Assembly (NCBI GenBank): GCA_012838225.1
Contig: DUPT01000039.1
Coordinates: forward strand, 1 to 40,811
Reading direction: 5' to 3'
DNA length: 40,811 nt
Origin: Tissierellia bacterium
GTDB taxonomy: Bacteria > Bacillota > Clostridia > Peptostreptococcales > Acidaminobacteraceae
In this document: positions 24,705-32,047 of the stretch, in pieces
How positions within the stretch are numbered: position 1 is the stretch's first letter
Layout of the letters: the number at the start of each line of letters is the position of its first letter
Position numbers and translations under genes: made by a program
The notes under the pieces: generated by a model
Told to the model about the DNA's origin: nothing
Seen by the model: only the letters and a program-made list of their open reading frames with translations
Database searches by the model: none

Positions 24705-24735
24705 GAGAGAACTTAGGTTCTCTCTTCTTTTTTTT
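24705..24735 (+). terminator. intrinsic terminator after the binding-protein gene
   Basis: Stem GAGAGAAC (24705-24712) and GTTCTCTC (24717-24724), loop TTAG, then TTCTTTTTTTT. Placed between binding protein and permease genes, it probably lowers permease expression relative to the binding protein, a common arrangement. Confidence 0.88.
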
Positions 24736-24741
24736 AAATCT

Positions 24742-25110
24742 ATGTCGCAGAAAATCCTGGTCCGTCAACTGCTGGCCGCCGGTGTGATCATTTTTAGCTT
24801 TTCTCTGATCTTTTTGATGCTAAAAGCCGATCCGTCGGTCAGAGGAGAAGCCGATGCCGTTGCCTTTGGCGAGCTGATCCTGGTGCTCTACCTGGTACTG
24901 GTGTCCATCCCGGTCGGCTATGGTCTGACCATCTACTATTGCTTTATGAAGCGCACTTATACGCCTTTTATTCGGTGGTTCTGGGGAGTTTTTCTCATCG
25001 GCCATCTGATCGTCCAATTATTATTGTTTTACCGGGGTTCGCCGCTCCATTGGTTGGCAGCCCTGGCCAGCTTGTATCTGATTATCAATCATTTTCTCTA
25101 TCTGAAATGA
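24742..25110 (+). CDS. small polytopic membrane protein in the sugar transporter operon
   Basis: A 122-residue protein with about four hydrophobic helices (near 8-27, 43-65, 76-96 and 101-119) and a short basic loop YYCFMKRTYTPF. ATG 24742 comes right after the T run of the terminator and has no Shine-Dalgarno sequence, so the start is uncertain; a GTG at about 24784 is the next option. It ends 8 bases before the permease start. Composition and size suggest an accessory membrane protein, but no family is recognised. Its position between binding protein and permease ties it to the transporter. Confidence 0.72.
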   Translation: MSQKILVRQLLAAGVIIFSFSLIFLMLKADPSVRGEADAVAFGELILVLYLVLVSIPVGYGLTIYYCFMKRTYTPFIRWFWGVFLIGHLIVQLLLFYRGSPLHWLAALASLYLIINHFLYLK

Positions 25111-25117
25111 GGTGTCT

Positions 25118-27130
25118 ATGGCATTGCCACTTAGCCTGCTCAACCGAATCGGAAACGAATTTCCTCGCAAGAACCTCTACCTTCGGGATCTGGCGGAGGG
25201 CAAAACGGTGTCGCGGGAAGACCATCCCTACCTGAAGCAATTGAGTGACTTTCAGGACAAAGAAGCCGCCTTCCTGAAAGAGCTTGAAACCAAGGCGGCC
25301 AACCTTTCGGCCAACAGTGATCCGACGATAGCTCGGCTTATGCGTAGCCTGTTTGAAGCCCGGGAGAAGTCGGCCTTCTATCGGCCCTATGTCGACCTGA
25401 GCTATCAGGCCGAGCTCGACTATGAAACCGCCAATACCATGGCAACCCATCTGCCTCAGATCATCGAGACGCATAAGGAGATCAAAGCCGAGATCGCGGC
25501 CAATCAGGCGGCATATCAAGCGATCGATCCTCTAGCCGAGCAGGCGGCCAAAACCAGCCTAGCCGACTATCAGCGCCAAACAAAAGTGGCCAGAGCCAAA
25601 GAATTCTCTCGCCTTAAAGAGCTTAAAAAGCAAGGTCGGATCGCCTCCAAGGCCCTGAGCAATGCCAAGAAAAACTTTGTCCGCTCACAGAAGATGACTG
25701 AGGATGAGCTTCGGCTCCGGGTGCCCTCCAACGCCCTGGCCGGTGAGGCGAAAGCACTCCGCTACCGGGAGAAAAACGATGTCAAGCGGCTCGAAGGGCT
25801 GATGATGGCCGAGGTGAATGAGCTGACTCAGACCATCCCGATGGAAAGCGATAAGCAGCGAGCCATCCATCACTACTTCAGTTGGCCCTTGCCCGGTCTG
25901 GGACAGATCCTGAACAAACAGTATATCAAGGGGGCCTTGTTCTTATTAGGTTCACTCTTCATCTATCTGGTCGCCATTCCCTATGCCCTGGGCTATGGCA
26001 ACTATCAGGGCGATGGGGTAGCCGGTCTGATCACACTCGGTGCCGGCGGCCGGCGGCTCGACAAATCCGTCATCTATCTGATCGAGGGTGTGATCGCGAT
26101 CATTCTATTGCTGTTTGCCTTTGCGATCGCCTTCTTCGCTTCTCGGGATGCCAGAAAGGTGGAGCGAGAGGCTGTCTTGGGGATCCGCCCCAAGAACTGG
26201 GCCCTATCCAAGCGGATGATCAGTGAGGAGGGGTTCCCATTTGCGGTGACATTGCCATCGCTTGTCCTGATCACCTTTATCGTCTTGGTCCCGATCATTA
26301 CGACCATCCTGCTTAGCTTTGCCGGATGGGATCCGCAGCACCAAAGTAAGTTCAGCTGGATCGGGCTGACAAACTATATCAACCTGTTCGTTGGACGAGG
26401 CCTGGCCGGCGGTCTGTTCTGGCGCATCCTCTCCTGGACGATCATCTGGACCTTGGGGGCATCGACTCTCTCGATCCTGGTCGGCTTCTTTTTGGCTCTG
26501 CTGCTCAACAATGAACGGATCAAAGGAAAGTTTTTGCTCCGAACGATCTATCTCTTGCCCTGGGCGACACCGGCCTTTGTCACGATCATGTTCTTTTCGA
26601 TCATGCTCAGTACCGGCGGGATCATGACCGATATGTTCTCGGCCTTGGCGGGCAGGCAGCTGTTCGTCAAGGATAGCATCACGCTGACCCGGGTCGCTCT
26701 CATCCTGATCAAGACCTGGCTTGGCAGCTCCTATATCTTCATCCTGAGCACCGGTGTCCTGCAATCGATCCCGAATGATCTCTACGAAGCGGCTCAGATC
26801 GATGGGGCCAGTGCCTGGAGCAAACTGACCCGGATCACGCTGCCGCTGGTGCTGTATCAGACGATGCCGCTCTTGATCGGGCAATATACCTTTAACTTCA
26901 ATGACTTTACCATCATCTGGCTGTTCAATGGCGGCGGGCCGCCCAATACCTCGCTCTATGGCAACCTCGCCGGCTCGTCTGACATCCTGATATCATATAT
27001 TTTTAAGCTCACGATGAACAACCAGTTCCAATCCCTCGGAGCCGCCATTGCCATCCTGATCTCCCTGGGACTGATGGCGATCACCTATGTCGGCTTCTCT
27101 CGCTCGAAAGCCTTTAAGGAGATGAAATGA
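25118..27130 (+). CDS. MalF-like sugar ABC permease with N-terminal coiled-coil extension
   Basis: A 670-residue permease, far longer than the usual 290-450. ATG 25118 lies 5 bases after GAGG (25109-25112); a GTG at 25112 would overlap that site. Residues 1 to about 240 are soluble, highly charged and predicted coiled-coil (for example LKELKKQGRIASKALSNAKK). Next comes HYFSWPLPGLGQILNKQYIKG with two or three membrane helices (about 250-350), the 'PGLGQ' front domain seen in some Firmicutes MalF proteins. The transport domain proper (about 375-665) has six helices and the EAA loop EAAQIDGASAWSKLTRITLPL that docks the ATPase. It overlaps malG by 4 bases. Confidence 0.9.
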   Translation: MALPLSLLNRIGNEFPRKNLYLRDLAEGKTVSREDHPYLKQLSDFQDKEAAFLKELETKAANLSANSDPTIARLMRSLFEAREKSAFYRPYVDLSYQAELDYETANTMATHLPQIIETHKEIKAEIAANQAAYQAIDPLAEQAAKTSLADYQRQTKVARAKEFSRLKELKKQGRIASKALSNAKKNFVRSQKMTEDELRLRVPSNALAGEAKALRYREKNDVKRLEGLMMAEVNELTQTIPMESDKQRAIHHYFSWPLPGLGQILNKQYIKGALFLLGSLFIYLVAIPYALGYGNYQGDGVAGLITLGAGGRRLDKSVIYLIEGVIAIILLLFAFAIAFFASRDARKVEREAVLGIRPKNWALSKRMISEEGFPFAVTLPSLVLITFIVLVPIITTILLSFAGWDPQHQSKFSWIGLTNYINLFVGRGLAGGLFWRILSWTIIWTLGASTLSILVGFFLALLLNNERIKGKFLLRTIYLLPWATPAFVTIMFFSIMLSTGGIMTDMFSALAGRQLFVKDSITLTRVALILIKTWLGSSYIFILSTGVLQSIPNDLYEAAQIDGASAWSKLTRITLPLVLYQTMPLLIGQYTFNFNDFTIIWLFNGGGPPNTSLYGNLAGSSDILISYIFKLTMNNQFQSLGAAIAILISLGLMAITYVGFSRSKAFKEMK

Positions 27131-28056
27131 TGAAGCAAACAGCAGACAAACCAACCCGACGGCTGTTTGGCCGTCGCGATAAGCCCAAGGTCTATCTGTC
27201 CGATCGACCGCCCTTATCGACCGCCGGTGTCATCGGCGTCATCATCACCTATATCATCCTGATCAGCTGGGCGGTGATCATTTTGTGGCCGCTGTATCAG
27301 ATGGTCAAATCATCCTTTAATGAGGCTCAGTTTCAATACATCACCTCAGGCCAACGCTTTGAGTTCGGCTTGAGACACTTTAAAGCGCTGTTCAATGAGA
27401 CCAACTATCTCAAATGGGTCTGGAATACGCTTTGGATCGCCTTGGTGACGATGGGGCTGACCGTCCTGTTCGTTTCCTTTACCGGCTATGCCTATTCGAG
27501 ATTTCGTTTTAGGGGCAAGAAGTTCTCGCTGATGGGACTGATGCTGATCCAGACCATTCCGACCTTTGTCGGGATCACGGCCTACTATGCCATCCACCAG
27601 ATCATCAGCGGACCGATGCCGTTTTTTACCCGGCAGATGATGCTGGTCCTGATCTACTCGGGGGGCGGCATTGCCGGCAACACCTTCATCCTGAAAAACT
27701 ATATGGATTCGGTCTCGACCGATCTCGATGATGCGGCCAAGATCGATGGCTGCTCCTATATGCAGACGTATCGGCTGATCATCATGCCGGTGGTTCGGCC
27801 GATGCTGGCCATCATCGCGCTGTGGTCATTTATGGCACCGTTTACCGATGTCCTCTTGCCGACGGTGCTGCTGAATAAGAACGAGGATCTGACGCTGGCG
27901 GCCGGGCTTCGCACCCTGATCAGCGATATGCGGACTCTCAACCAACCGGCCTATGCCGCCGGTGGACTGTTGATCGCGATCCCGATCGTGATCATGTTTA
28001 TGATTCTACAAAAACAGCTGATTGGCGGATTGGCCAGCGGCTCGGTGAAAGGATAA
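27127..28056 (+). CDS. MalG-like sugar ABC transporter permease
   Basis: A 309-residue permease with six predicted helices after a basic cytoplasmic N-terminus (about 1-35). The EAA loop reads DAAKIDGCSYMQTYRLIIMPVV, in the usual place about 100 residues from the end. The external loop KSSFNEAQFQ and the conserved first periplasmic segment are typical of CUT1 MalG subunits. ATG 27127 overlaps the malF stop; ATG 27130 is equally well placed after AAGGAG (27116-27121). It pairs with the MalF-like subunit to form the membrane channel. Confidence 0.93.
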   Translation: MMKQTADKPTRRLFGRRDKPKVYLSDRPPLSTAGVIGVIITYIILISWAVIILWPLYQMVKSSFNEAQFQYITSGQRFEFGLRHFKALFNETNYLKWVWNTLWIALVTMGLTVLFVSFTGYAYSRFRFRGKKFSLMGLMLIQTIPTFVGITAYYAIHQIISGPMPFFTRQMMLVLIYSGGGIAGNTFILKNYMDSVSTDLDDAAKIDGCSYMQTYRLIIMPVVRPMLAIIALWSFMAPFTDVLLPTVLLNKNEDLTLAAGLRTLISDMRTLNQPAYAAGGLLIAIPIVIMFMILQKQLIGGLASGSVKG

Positions 28057-28059
28057 CCC

Positions 28060-29145
28060 ATGGATGTACAATTGATCAATATCGGAAAAAAATACGAAGG
28101 CCGCAGTAACTACACCCTGCGAAATATCAACCTCGAGATCAAGGACAAGGACTTCTGTGTCATTCTCGGGCCCTCGGGTTGCGGCAAATCAACCCTGCTT
28201 CGTATGATCGCCGGACTCAATTCCATCACCGAAGGCGATATGTATTTTGGTGAACGGCGGATGAATACGGTCCCGCCAAAGGATCGTGATATTGCGATGG
28301 TCTTTCAGAGCTATGCCTTGTATCCGCATATGTCGGTCTATGACAATCTGGCCTTTAGCCTGACGATGAAAAAGGAAAACCCCAAGGTGATCAATGAACG
28401 GGTGCTCGAGGCCGCCAATGTGCTCCAGATCGAGGAGTATCTCCACTCCAAGCCCTCAGAGATCTCCGGCGGCCAGCGCCAGCGAGTGGCCCTGGGGCGG
28501 GCGATGGTTCGAAAGCCCAAAGTCTTCTTGATGGATGAACCGCTCTCAAACCTCGATGCCAAGCTGCGCGAGCATATGCGGGTGGAGCTGGTGCGTCTGC
28601 ATCATTCGCTCGACACCACCACCATCTATGTCACCCATGATCAGACCGAGGCCATGACCATGGCCACCAAGATCATCCTATTGGATGATGGTATCATCCA
28701 ACAAGACGGTCCGCCCGAGGAGTTCTACAATCAGCCGGCCAACCTGTTCGTCGCCACCTTTATCGGTTCACCGACCATGAATCTGTTTCAGGGGAGGATG
28801 AGCGATGGCGTCTTTGTCAGCCTCGATGGCGATATCCATATCACGCCGTCTGAGGACGATGCAACGGCCCTGGCGGCCTACGAGGGCAAAGAAGTCACGG
28901 TCGGGATCCGCTCGGAGCGCTTTATCAGCGGCGGGGAGCTGGGGGATACCTTCCGCGCCGAGATCGAGGTGGTCGAGATGCTCGGCAAGGAGAAGCTGTT
29001 GTATGGTAAACTACCCAAAGGCCAAAGCATCACCATCTCCGTCCCGGGACACTTCGAATATCACCCCGGTGAGGAGCACAGCTTTGGCTATGATATCGAG
29101 GCCATCCATTATTTCGATTCAAGTACAACTAATCGCATCGTCTAA
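28060..29145 (+). CDS. malK: MalK/UgpC/MsmX-type ABC transporter ATP-binding protein
   Basis: A 361-residue CUT1 ATPase. Walker A GPSGCGKST (37-45), Q-loop VFQSYALYPHMSVYDN, signature SEISGGQRQRVALGRA, Walker B FLMDEPLSNLDAK and the switch YVTHDQTEAM are all intact. The C-terminal regulatory TOBE/OB region (about 240-361) is full length. ATG 28060 follows AAAGGA and lies 3 bases after malG. In Firmicutes many sugar importers share one MsmX ATPase; here the ATPase is encoded in the operon itself, giving a complete importer. Confidence 0.95.
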   Translation: MDVQLINIGKKYEGRSNYTLRNINLEIKDKDFCVILGPSGCGKSTLLRMIAGLNSITEGDMYFGERRMNTVPPKDRDIAMVFQSYALYPHMSVYDNLAFSLTMKKENPKVINERVLEAANVLQIEEYLHSKPSEISGGQRQRVALGRAMVRKPKVFLMDEPLSNLDAKLREHMRVELVRLHHSLDTTTIYVTHDQTEAMTMATKIILLDDGIIQQDGPPEEFYNQPANLFVATFIGSPTMNLFQGRMSDGVFVSLDGDIHITPSEDDATALAAYEGKEVTVGIRSERFISGGELGDTFRAEIEVVEMLGKEKLLYGKLPKGQSITISVPGHFEYHPGEEHSFGYDIEAIHYFDSSTTNRIV

Positions 29146-29148
29146 TGC

Positions 29149-29177
29149 TTGAACATCCGTTTGATTTGTTGTAGAAT
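29149..29177 (+). promoter_or_regulatory. sigma-A promoter of the MarR-fusion gene
   Basis: TTGAAC (29149-29154) and TAGAAT (29172-29177) are 17 bases apart, starting 3 bases after the malK stop. It would give a leader of about 135 bases before the regulator gene and may also transcribe the riboswitch and cob operon. Confidence 0.75.
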
Positions 29178-29215
29178 AAACGGTAGACGGTTTGGAAATG
29201 CAATCAGTGCCTGAA

Positions 29216-29272
29216 ATTATTCGTTGAAACCAGCGACAAACAGTCCGATCGACTGATCGGGACGAAGAATAA
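29216..29272 (+). promoter_or_regulatory. nested inverted repeats before the MarR-fusion gene
   Basis: An outer pair ATTATTC (29216-29222) and GAATAAT (29266-29272) encloses an inner pair GTCCGATC (29243-29250) and GATCGGGAC (29255-29263) around GACT. It could be an operator for the regulator itself or a folded 5' leader. No test is possible from the sequence alone. Confidence 0.45.
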
Positions 29273-29319
29273 TCAACCGTTTCCAGTCTGTGATAGGCCT
29301 GATTCAAGGAGTGTTGTCC

Positions 29320-30156
29320 ATGAACGAAGTAACAGTATTTGCCGAACAATTGGCTCGGATCGTATCGACCTTGTATGAGGATCGTCTGGCAAAGACGAAC
29401 TTGCAACGAGGCCAATACATTTATCTGCTCTATCTGGCGAAATATGATGGTTCCAACCAATACGATATTTCGCGAGATCTGTTGATCGATAAAACCACCG
29501 TTGCCAAAGCGCTCAAGAAGATGGAGGAGAGCGGGATCATTTCCCGTCGGACCGACAACCGCGATAAGCGCAAGGTCAATGTCCACCTGACGGCTAAGGG
29601 CAAGCAGCTCTATCATGAGGTCCAATCGGCCGCCAACGACGTCGAAGACATGATGACCCGAAACATCCATCCCGAGCATGTGGCTGATTTTGAGCATCTG
29701 CTCGAGCTCTTTATCGAGGAGCTCGATCTTCACTGGTGCAATATCAAAAACTATAAAGGCAATACCTCGTATAATGTGGCGTCACAAGATGACTATCGGC
29801 GATTGTATGAACGTATGAAATATCAATTGCCCGAGGGCGAGCAGCTGTTTGTCGAATACTTCGATAAGTATATCCTCAACTGGATCCGATTCTCAGTCCG
29901 TGAGTTGACCGATTCGACACTGGTCCATGAGTTTAAGTTCCACGGCATCTCGGACCCGATCATCGATGGCATGAGCCTGCTCAAGCAGTACGAGGACTAC
30001 CACTTCTCCAACTATGAGGGCGATATCCAGATCCGATGCCCCGACGATGATATCCCGATGCAAAAACTGCTCCACAAGAATCACTACACCTTCCACCACT
30101 ACGAAAAGACGCCCACCGGGATCGTCTACACGTATGAGAAGGAACGAAAAAACTAA
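29320..30156 (+). CDS. MarR family regulator with an extra C-terminal domain
   Basis: A 278-residue protein. ATG 29320 lies 8 bases after AAGGAG (29306-29311). The first 140 residues are a full MarR winged helix: YDISRDLLIDKTTVAKALKKM as recognition region, RRTDNRDKRKVNVHLTAKG as wing, and a long C-terminal dimer helix. The remaining 135 or so residues (from about YKGNTSYNV) form a second region rich in aromatic and acidic residues (RMKYQLPEGEQLFVEYFDKY, HEFKFHGISDPIID, YTFHHYEKTPTGIVYTYE), with no membrane segment. I do not recognise it; normal MarR proteins end before it. The gene follows the sugar importer with its own promoter. The B12 riboswitch begins about 10 bases after its stop. Confidence 0.85.
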   Translation: MNEVTVFAEQLARIVSTLYEDRLAKTNLQRGQYIYLLYLAKYDGSNQYDISRDLLIDKTTVAKALKKMEESGIISRRTDNRDKRKVNVHLTAKGKQLYHEVQSAANDVEDMMTRNIHPEHVADFEHLLELFIEELDLHWCNIKNYKGNTSYNVASQDDYRRLYERMKYQLPEGEQLFVEYFDKYILNWIRFSVRELTDSTLVHEFKFHGISDPIIDGMSLLKQYEDYHFSNYEGDIQIRCPDDDIPMQKLLHKNHYTFHHYEKTPTGIVYTYEKERKN

Positions 30157-30163
30157 ATTCATA

Positions 30164-30257
30164 TCAGGAATTAGGTGCAAGTCCTAAGCAGCCCCCGCTA
30201 CTGTAGAGCCAGACCCTTAGCCAATCACCTTCGGAGGGAAGGTCTATCGAAAGGATA
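30164..30257 (+). promoter_or_regulatory. cobalamin riboswitch aptamer
   Basis: The core is clear: GGAATTAGGTGCAAGTCCTA (30170-30189), then AGCAGCCCCCGCTACTGTA, then the B12-box GAGCCAGACCC (about 30207-30217), followed by CCTTCGGAGGGAAGG and the hairpin TCTATC-GAAAG-GATAGA (30243-30259). These match the conserved GGTGnAAnTCC / GCnGnCCCnCnnCTGT / GnGCCAGnnnnC blocks of cobalamin riboswitches. It lies directly before the cob operon and an intrinsic terminator, so bound cobalamin should stop transcription of the biosynthesis genes. Exact ends are estimated. Confidence 0.93.
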
Positions 30258-30285
30258 GAGCTGCTCCTAAGAGTAGCTCTTTTTT
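30258..30285 (+). terminator. riboswitch-controlled terminator before cobQ
   Basis: GAGCTGCTC (30258-30266) and GAGTAGCTC (30271-30279) pair with one G-U around loop CTAA, followed by TTTTTT to 30285. The 5' arm touches GATAGA of the preceding hairpin, so alternative pairing is possible. It ends 5 bases before the cobQ ATG. Confidence 0.92.
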
Positions 30286-30290
30286 AATGA

Positions 30291-31112
30291 ATGAAAGCAA
30301 TCATGTTTCAGGGCACGGCCTCCTCGGTCGGTAAATCGACCATCGCCGCCGGAGTCTGTCGCATCCTTTACCAAGACGGCAAACGTGTCGCTCCGTTTAA
30401 AAGTCAGAATATGTCGACCCATTCCTATCGACTGTCGAATGGTCGTGAGCTTTCGATCGCCCAATGGATCCAGGCCAAGGCCTGTGGCCTTTCACCTGAT
30501 TGGCGGATGAATCCGATCCTGTTAAAGCCGGTGGCCGAAGCCGGCTCCGAGGTGATCCTCGCTGGTGAGAGCCTGGGCAAAATGAGTGCCCGCGACTACT
30601 ACCGGCAAAAGCCGGCCTTTTTAGACATCATCCGCCAATCACTGGCTGAGCTCTCTCGCCGGGCGGACTTGATCGTGATCGAAGGGGCGGGCTCCGCCGC
30701 TGAGATCAACTTTCGCCCAGGCGACTTCGTCAATATGGGCCTGGCGCAACTGGTCCAAGCCCCGGTCATCTTGATCGGTGATATCGATCGGGGTGGGGTA
30801 TTCGCCTCGCTCTACGGAACGATCCAACTGCTTGATGAAGCCGATCGGTCATTGATCAAGGGCTTTATCATCAATAAATTCCGCGGTGATGTCAGTCTGC
30901 TTAAAGAAACGGTCGATCAGTTCTCGGATAAGCTTGGCCTGCCGTGTCTTGGGATCGTGCCCTTCTTTCCCCACAATCTGCCCGAGGAGGACTCGCTGAT
31001 CGAAGCCAAGACCGACACCGGACACTCCGTCGATCAATCACTCGATCAATTGGCCCGACACCTGCGAGAGCATCTTGACATCGCTCAGCTAAAACGTATC
31101 GCAGGCCTGTGA
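30291..31112 (+). CDS. cobQ: CobQ-type cobyric acid synthase lacking the glutaminase domain
   Basis: A 273-residue protein, about half the usual 490-510. Full CobQ uses ATP and glutamine to amidate four side chains of adenosylcobyrinate diamide. Here the ATP-binding half is complete: Walker A GTASSVGKST (8-17), FKSQNMSTHSY, NPILLKPVAEAGSEVI, VIEGAGSAAEINFRPGDFVN, GDIDRGGVFASLYGT and VPFFPHNLPEEDSL. Where the class I glutaminase should follow, it jumps to LDQLARHLREHLDIAQLKRI, which resembles the very C-terminus of normal CobQ. So the glutaminase has been cleanly deleted, without a frameshift. No Shine-Dalgarno is visible before ATG 30291. The downstream genes fit late cobamide synthesis. Confidence 0.9.
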   Translation: MKAIMFQGTASSVGKSTIAAGVCRILYQDGKRVAPFKSQNMSTHSYRLSNGRELSIAQWIQAKACGLSPDWRMNPILLKPVAEAGSEVILAGESLGKMSARDYYRQKPAFLDIIRQSLAELSRRADLIVIEGAGSAAEINFRPGDFVNMGLAQLVQAPVILIGDIDRGGVFASLYGTIQLLDEADRSLIKGFIINKFRGDVSLLKETVDQFSDKLGLPCLGIVPFFPHNLPEEDSLIEAKTDTGHSVDQSLDQLARHLREHLDIAQLKRIAGL

Positions 31113-32047
31113 TGATCCTGATCCCGCTTGTCATCGATCTTTTTTTGCCCGACCCCCATACCCGGTATCATCCGATCGCTTTGATCGGCCGCTGGATCGG
31201 CTGGTGGGAGAGGCGACTCAATCGGGGAACCCATCAAAAGCTCCGGGGCCTCGGGCTGTGGCTGCTCGTCACCGCTTGTCTGATGCTTGGGCTGCAGGGG
31301 CTAAGGCTACTGCCGGAGCCGATTCGGCTCAGTCTGTCGATCGGTTTGGCTTGGCTGATGTTGGCCGGCCGAAGTCTCGTGACAGAAGCCCGGCGGATCG
31401 AACACAGTCTGGCCCATGAACCGATTACTCAGACCAGACAGCGGCTTGGCCTGATCGTCGGACGCGACACTTCGGCGCTGAGTGAAGCGGACATCGTCCG
31501 AGCGACGATCGAGACGATCGCTGAAAATACCATCGATGGCTTGATCGCTCCGGCCGGCTATTTCTTCTTAGGCTCACTTTGGGGCCTTGGGCTCGAGGGC
31601 TTAGTGCTGTATAAGGCCATCAATACGATGGACTCGATGCTGGGCTATCAGAATGAGCGCTACCTAGACTTTGGCTATGCGGCCGCTCGGCTCGACGATG
31701 TCTTTAACTTCTGGCCGGCCAGGCTGGGCTCGCTGCTAATGATATGGTCGAGTTGGCTGCTGGGGCATCCGCTCGAGCGAACGCTTCGGGTCTTTCGCCG
31801 AGACCGCCTCTCTCACGCTTCGCCCAATTCAGCCCATCCCGAATCGGTCGTAGCGGGAGCGCTTGGCATCCAATTAGGCGGAACGAGTACCTATGGCGGT
31901 CGCATGGTCGAAAAGCCGACCATCGGTGAGGCCACCCGGCCCATCGAGCGCTCGATGATCGGTCAAACCAATCGCATCCTTCAACTGACTCATGTCGGGT
32001 TGATATTGATCGGTGGTCTATTTGTGTTCCTGGGAGGCAGACTATGA
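31112..32047 (+). CDS. cbiB: adenosylcobinamide-phosphate synthase CbiB
   Basis: A 311-residue membrane enzyme that attaches aminopropanol phosphate to adenosylcobyrate. ATG 31112 overlaps the cobQ stop; a GTG at 31109 would add one residue. Family marks are DLFLPDPHTRYHPIALIGRW near the start, the block ETIAENTIDGLIAPAGYFFL, AINTMDSMLGYQNERYLDFG and AARLDDVFNFWPAR, and HPESVVAGALGIQLGG with TYGGRMVEKP. Several hydrophobic helices are present (for example near 52-70, 150-172 and 288-308). Its substrate arm is made by CobD, encoded next. The last 4 bases overlap cobD. Confidence 0.95.
   Translation: MILIPLVIDLFLPDPHTRYHPIALIGRWIGWWERRLNRGTHQKLRGLGLWLLVTACLMLGLQGLRLLPEPIRLSLSIGLAWLMLAGRSLVTEARRIEHSLAHEPITQTRQRLGLIVGRDTSALSEADIVRATIETIAENTIDGLIAPAGYFFLGSLWGLGLEGLVLYKAINTMDSMLGYQNERYLDFGYAAARLDDVFNFWPARLGSLLMIWSSWLLGHPLERTLRVFRRDRLSHASPNSAHPESVVAGALGIQLGGTSTYGGRMVEKPTIGEATRPIERSMIGQTNRILQLTHVGLILIGGLFVFLGGRL

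Noticed and set aside
26204..26884. A 226-codon open frame on the - strand
   Set aside because: Low-complexity Asp/Gln/Arg-rich translation antisense to the MalF-like permease.
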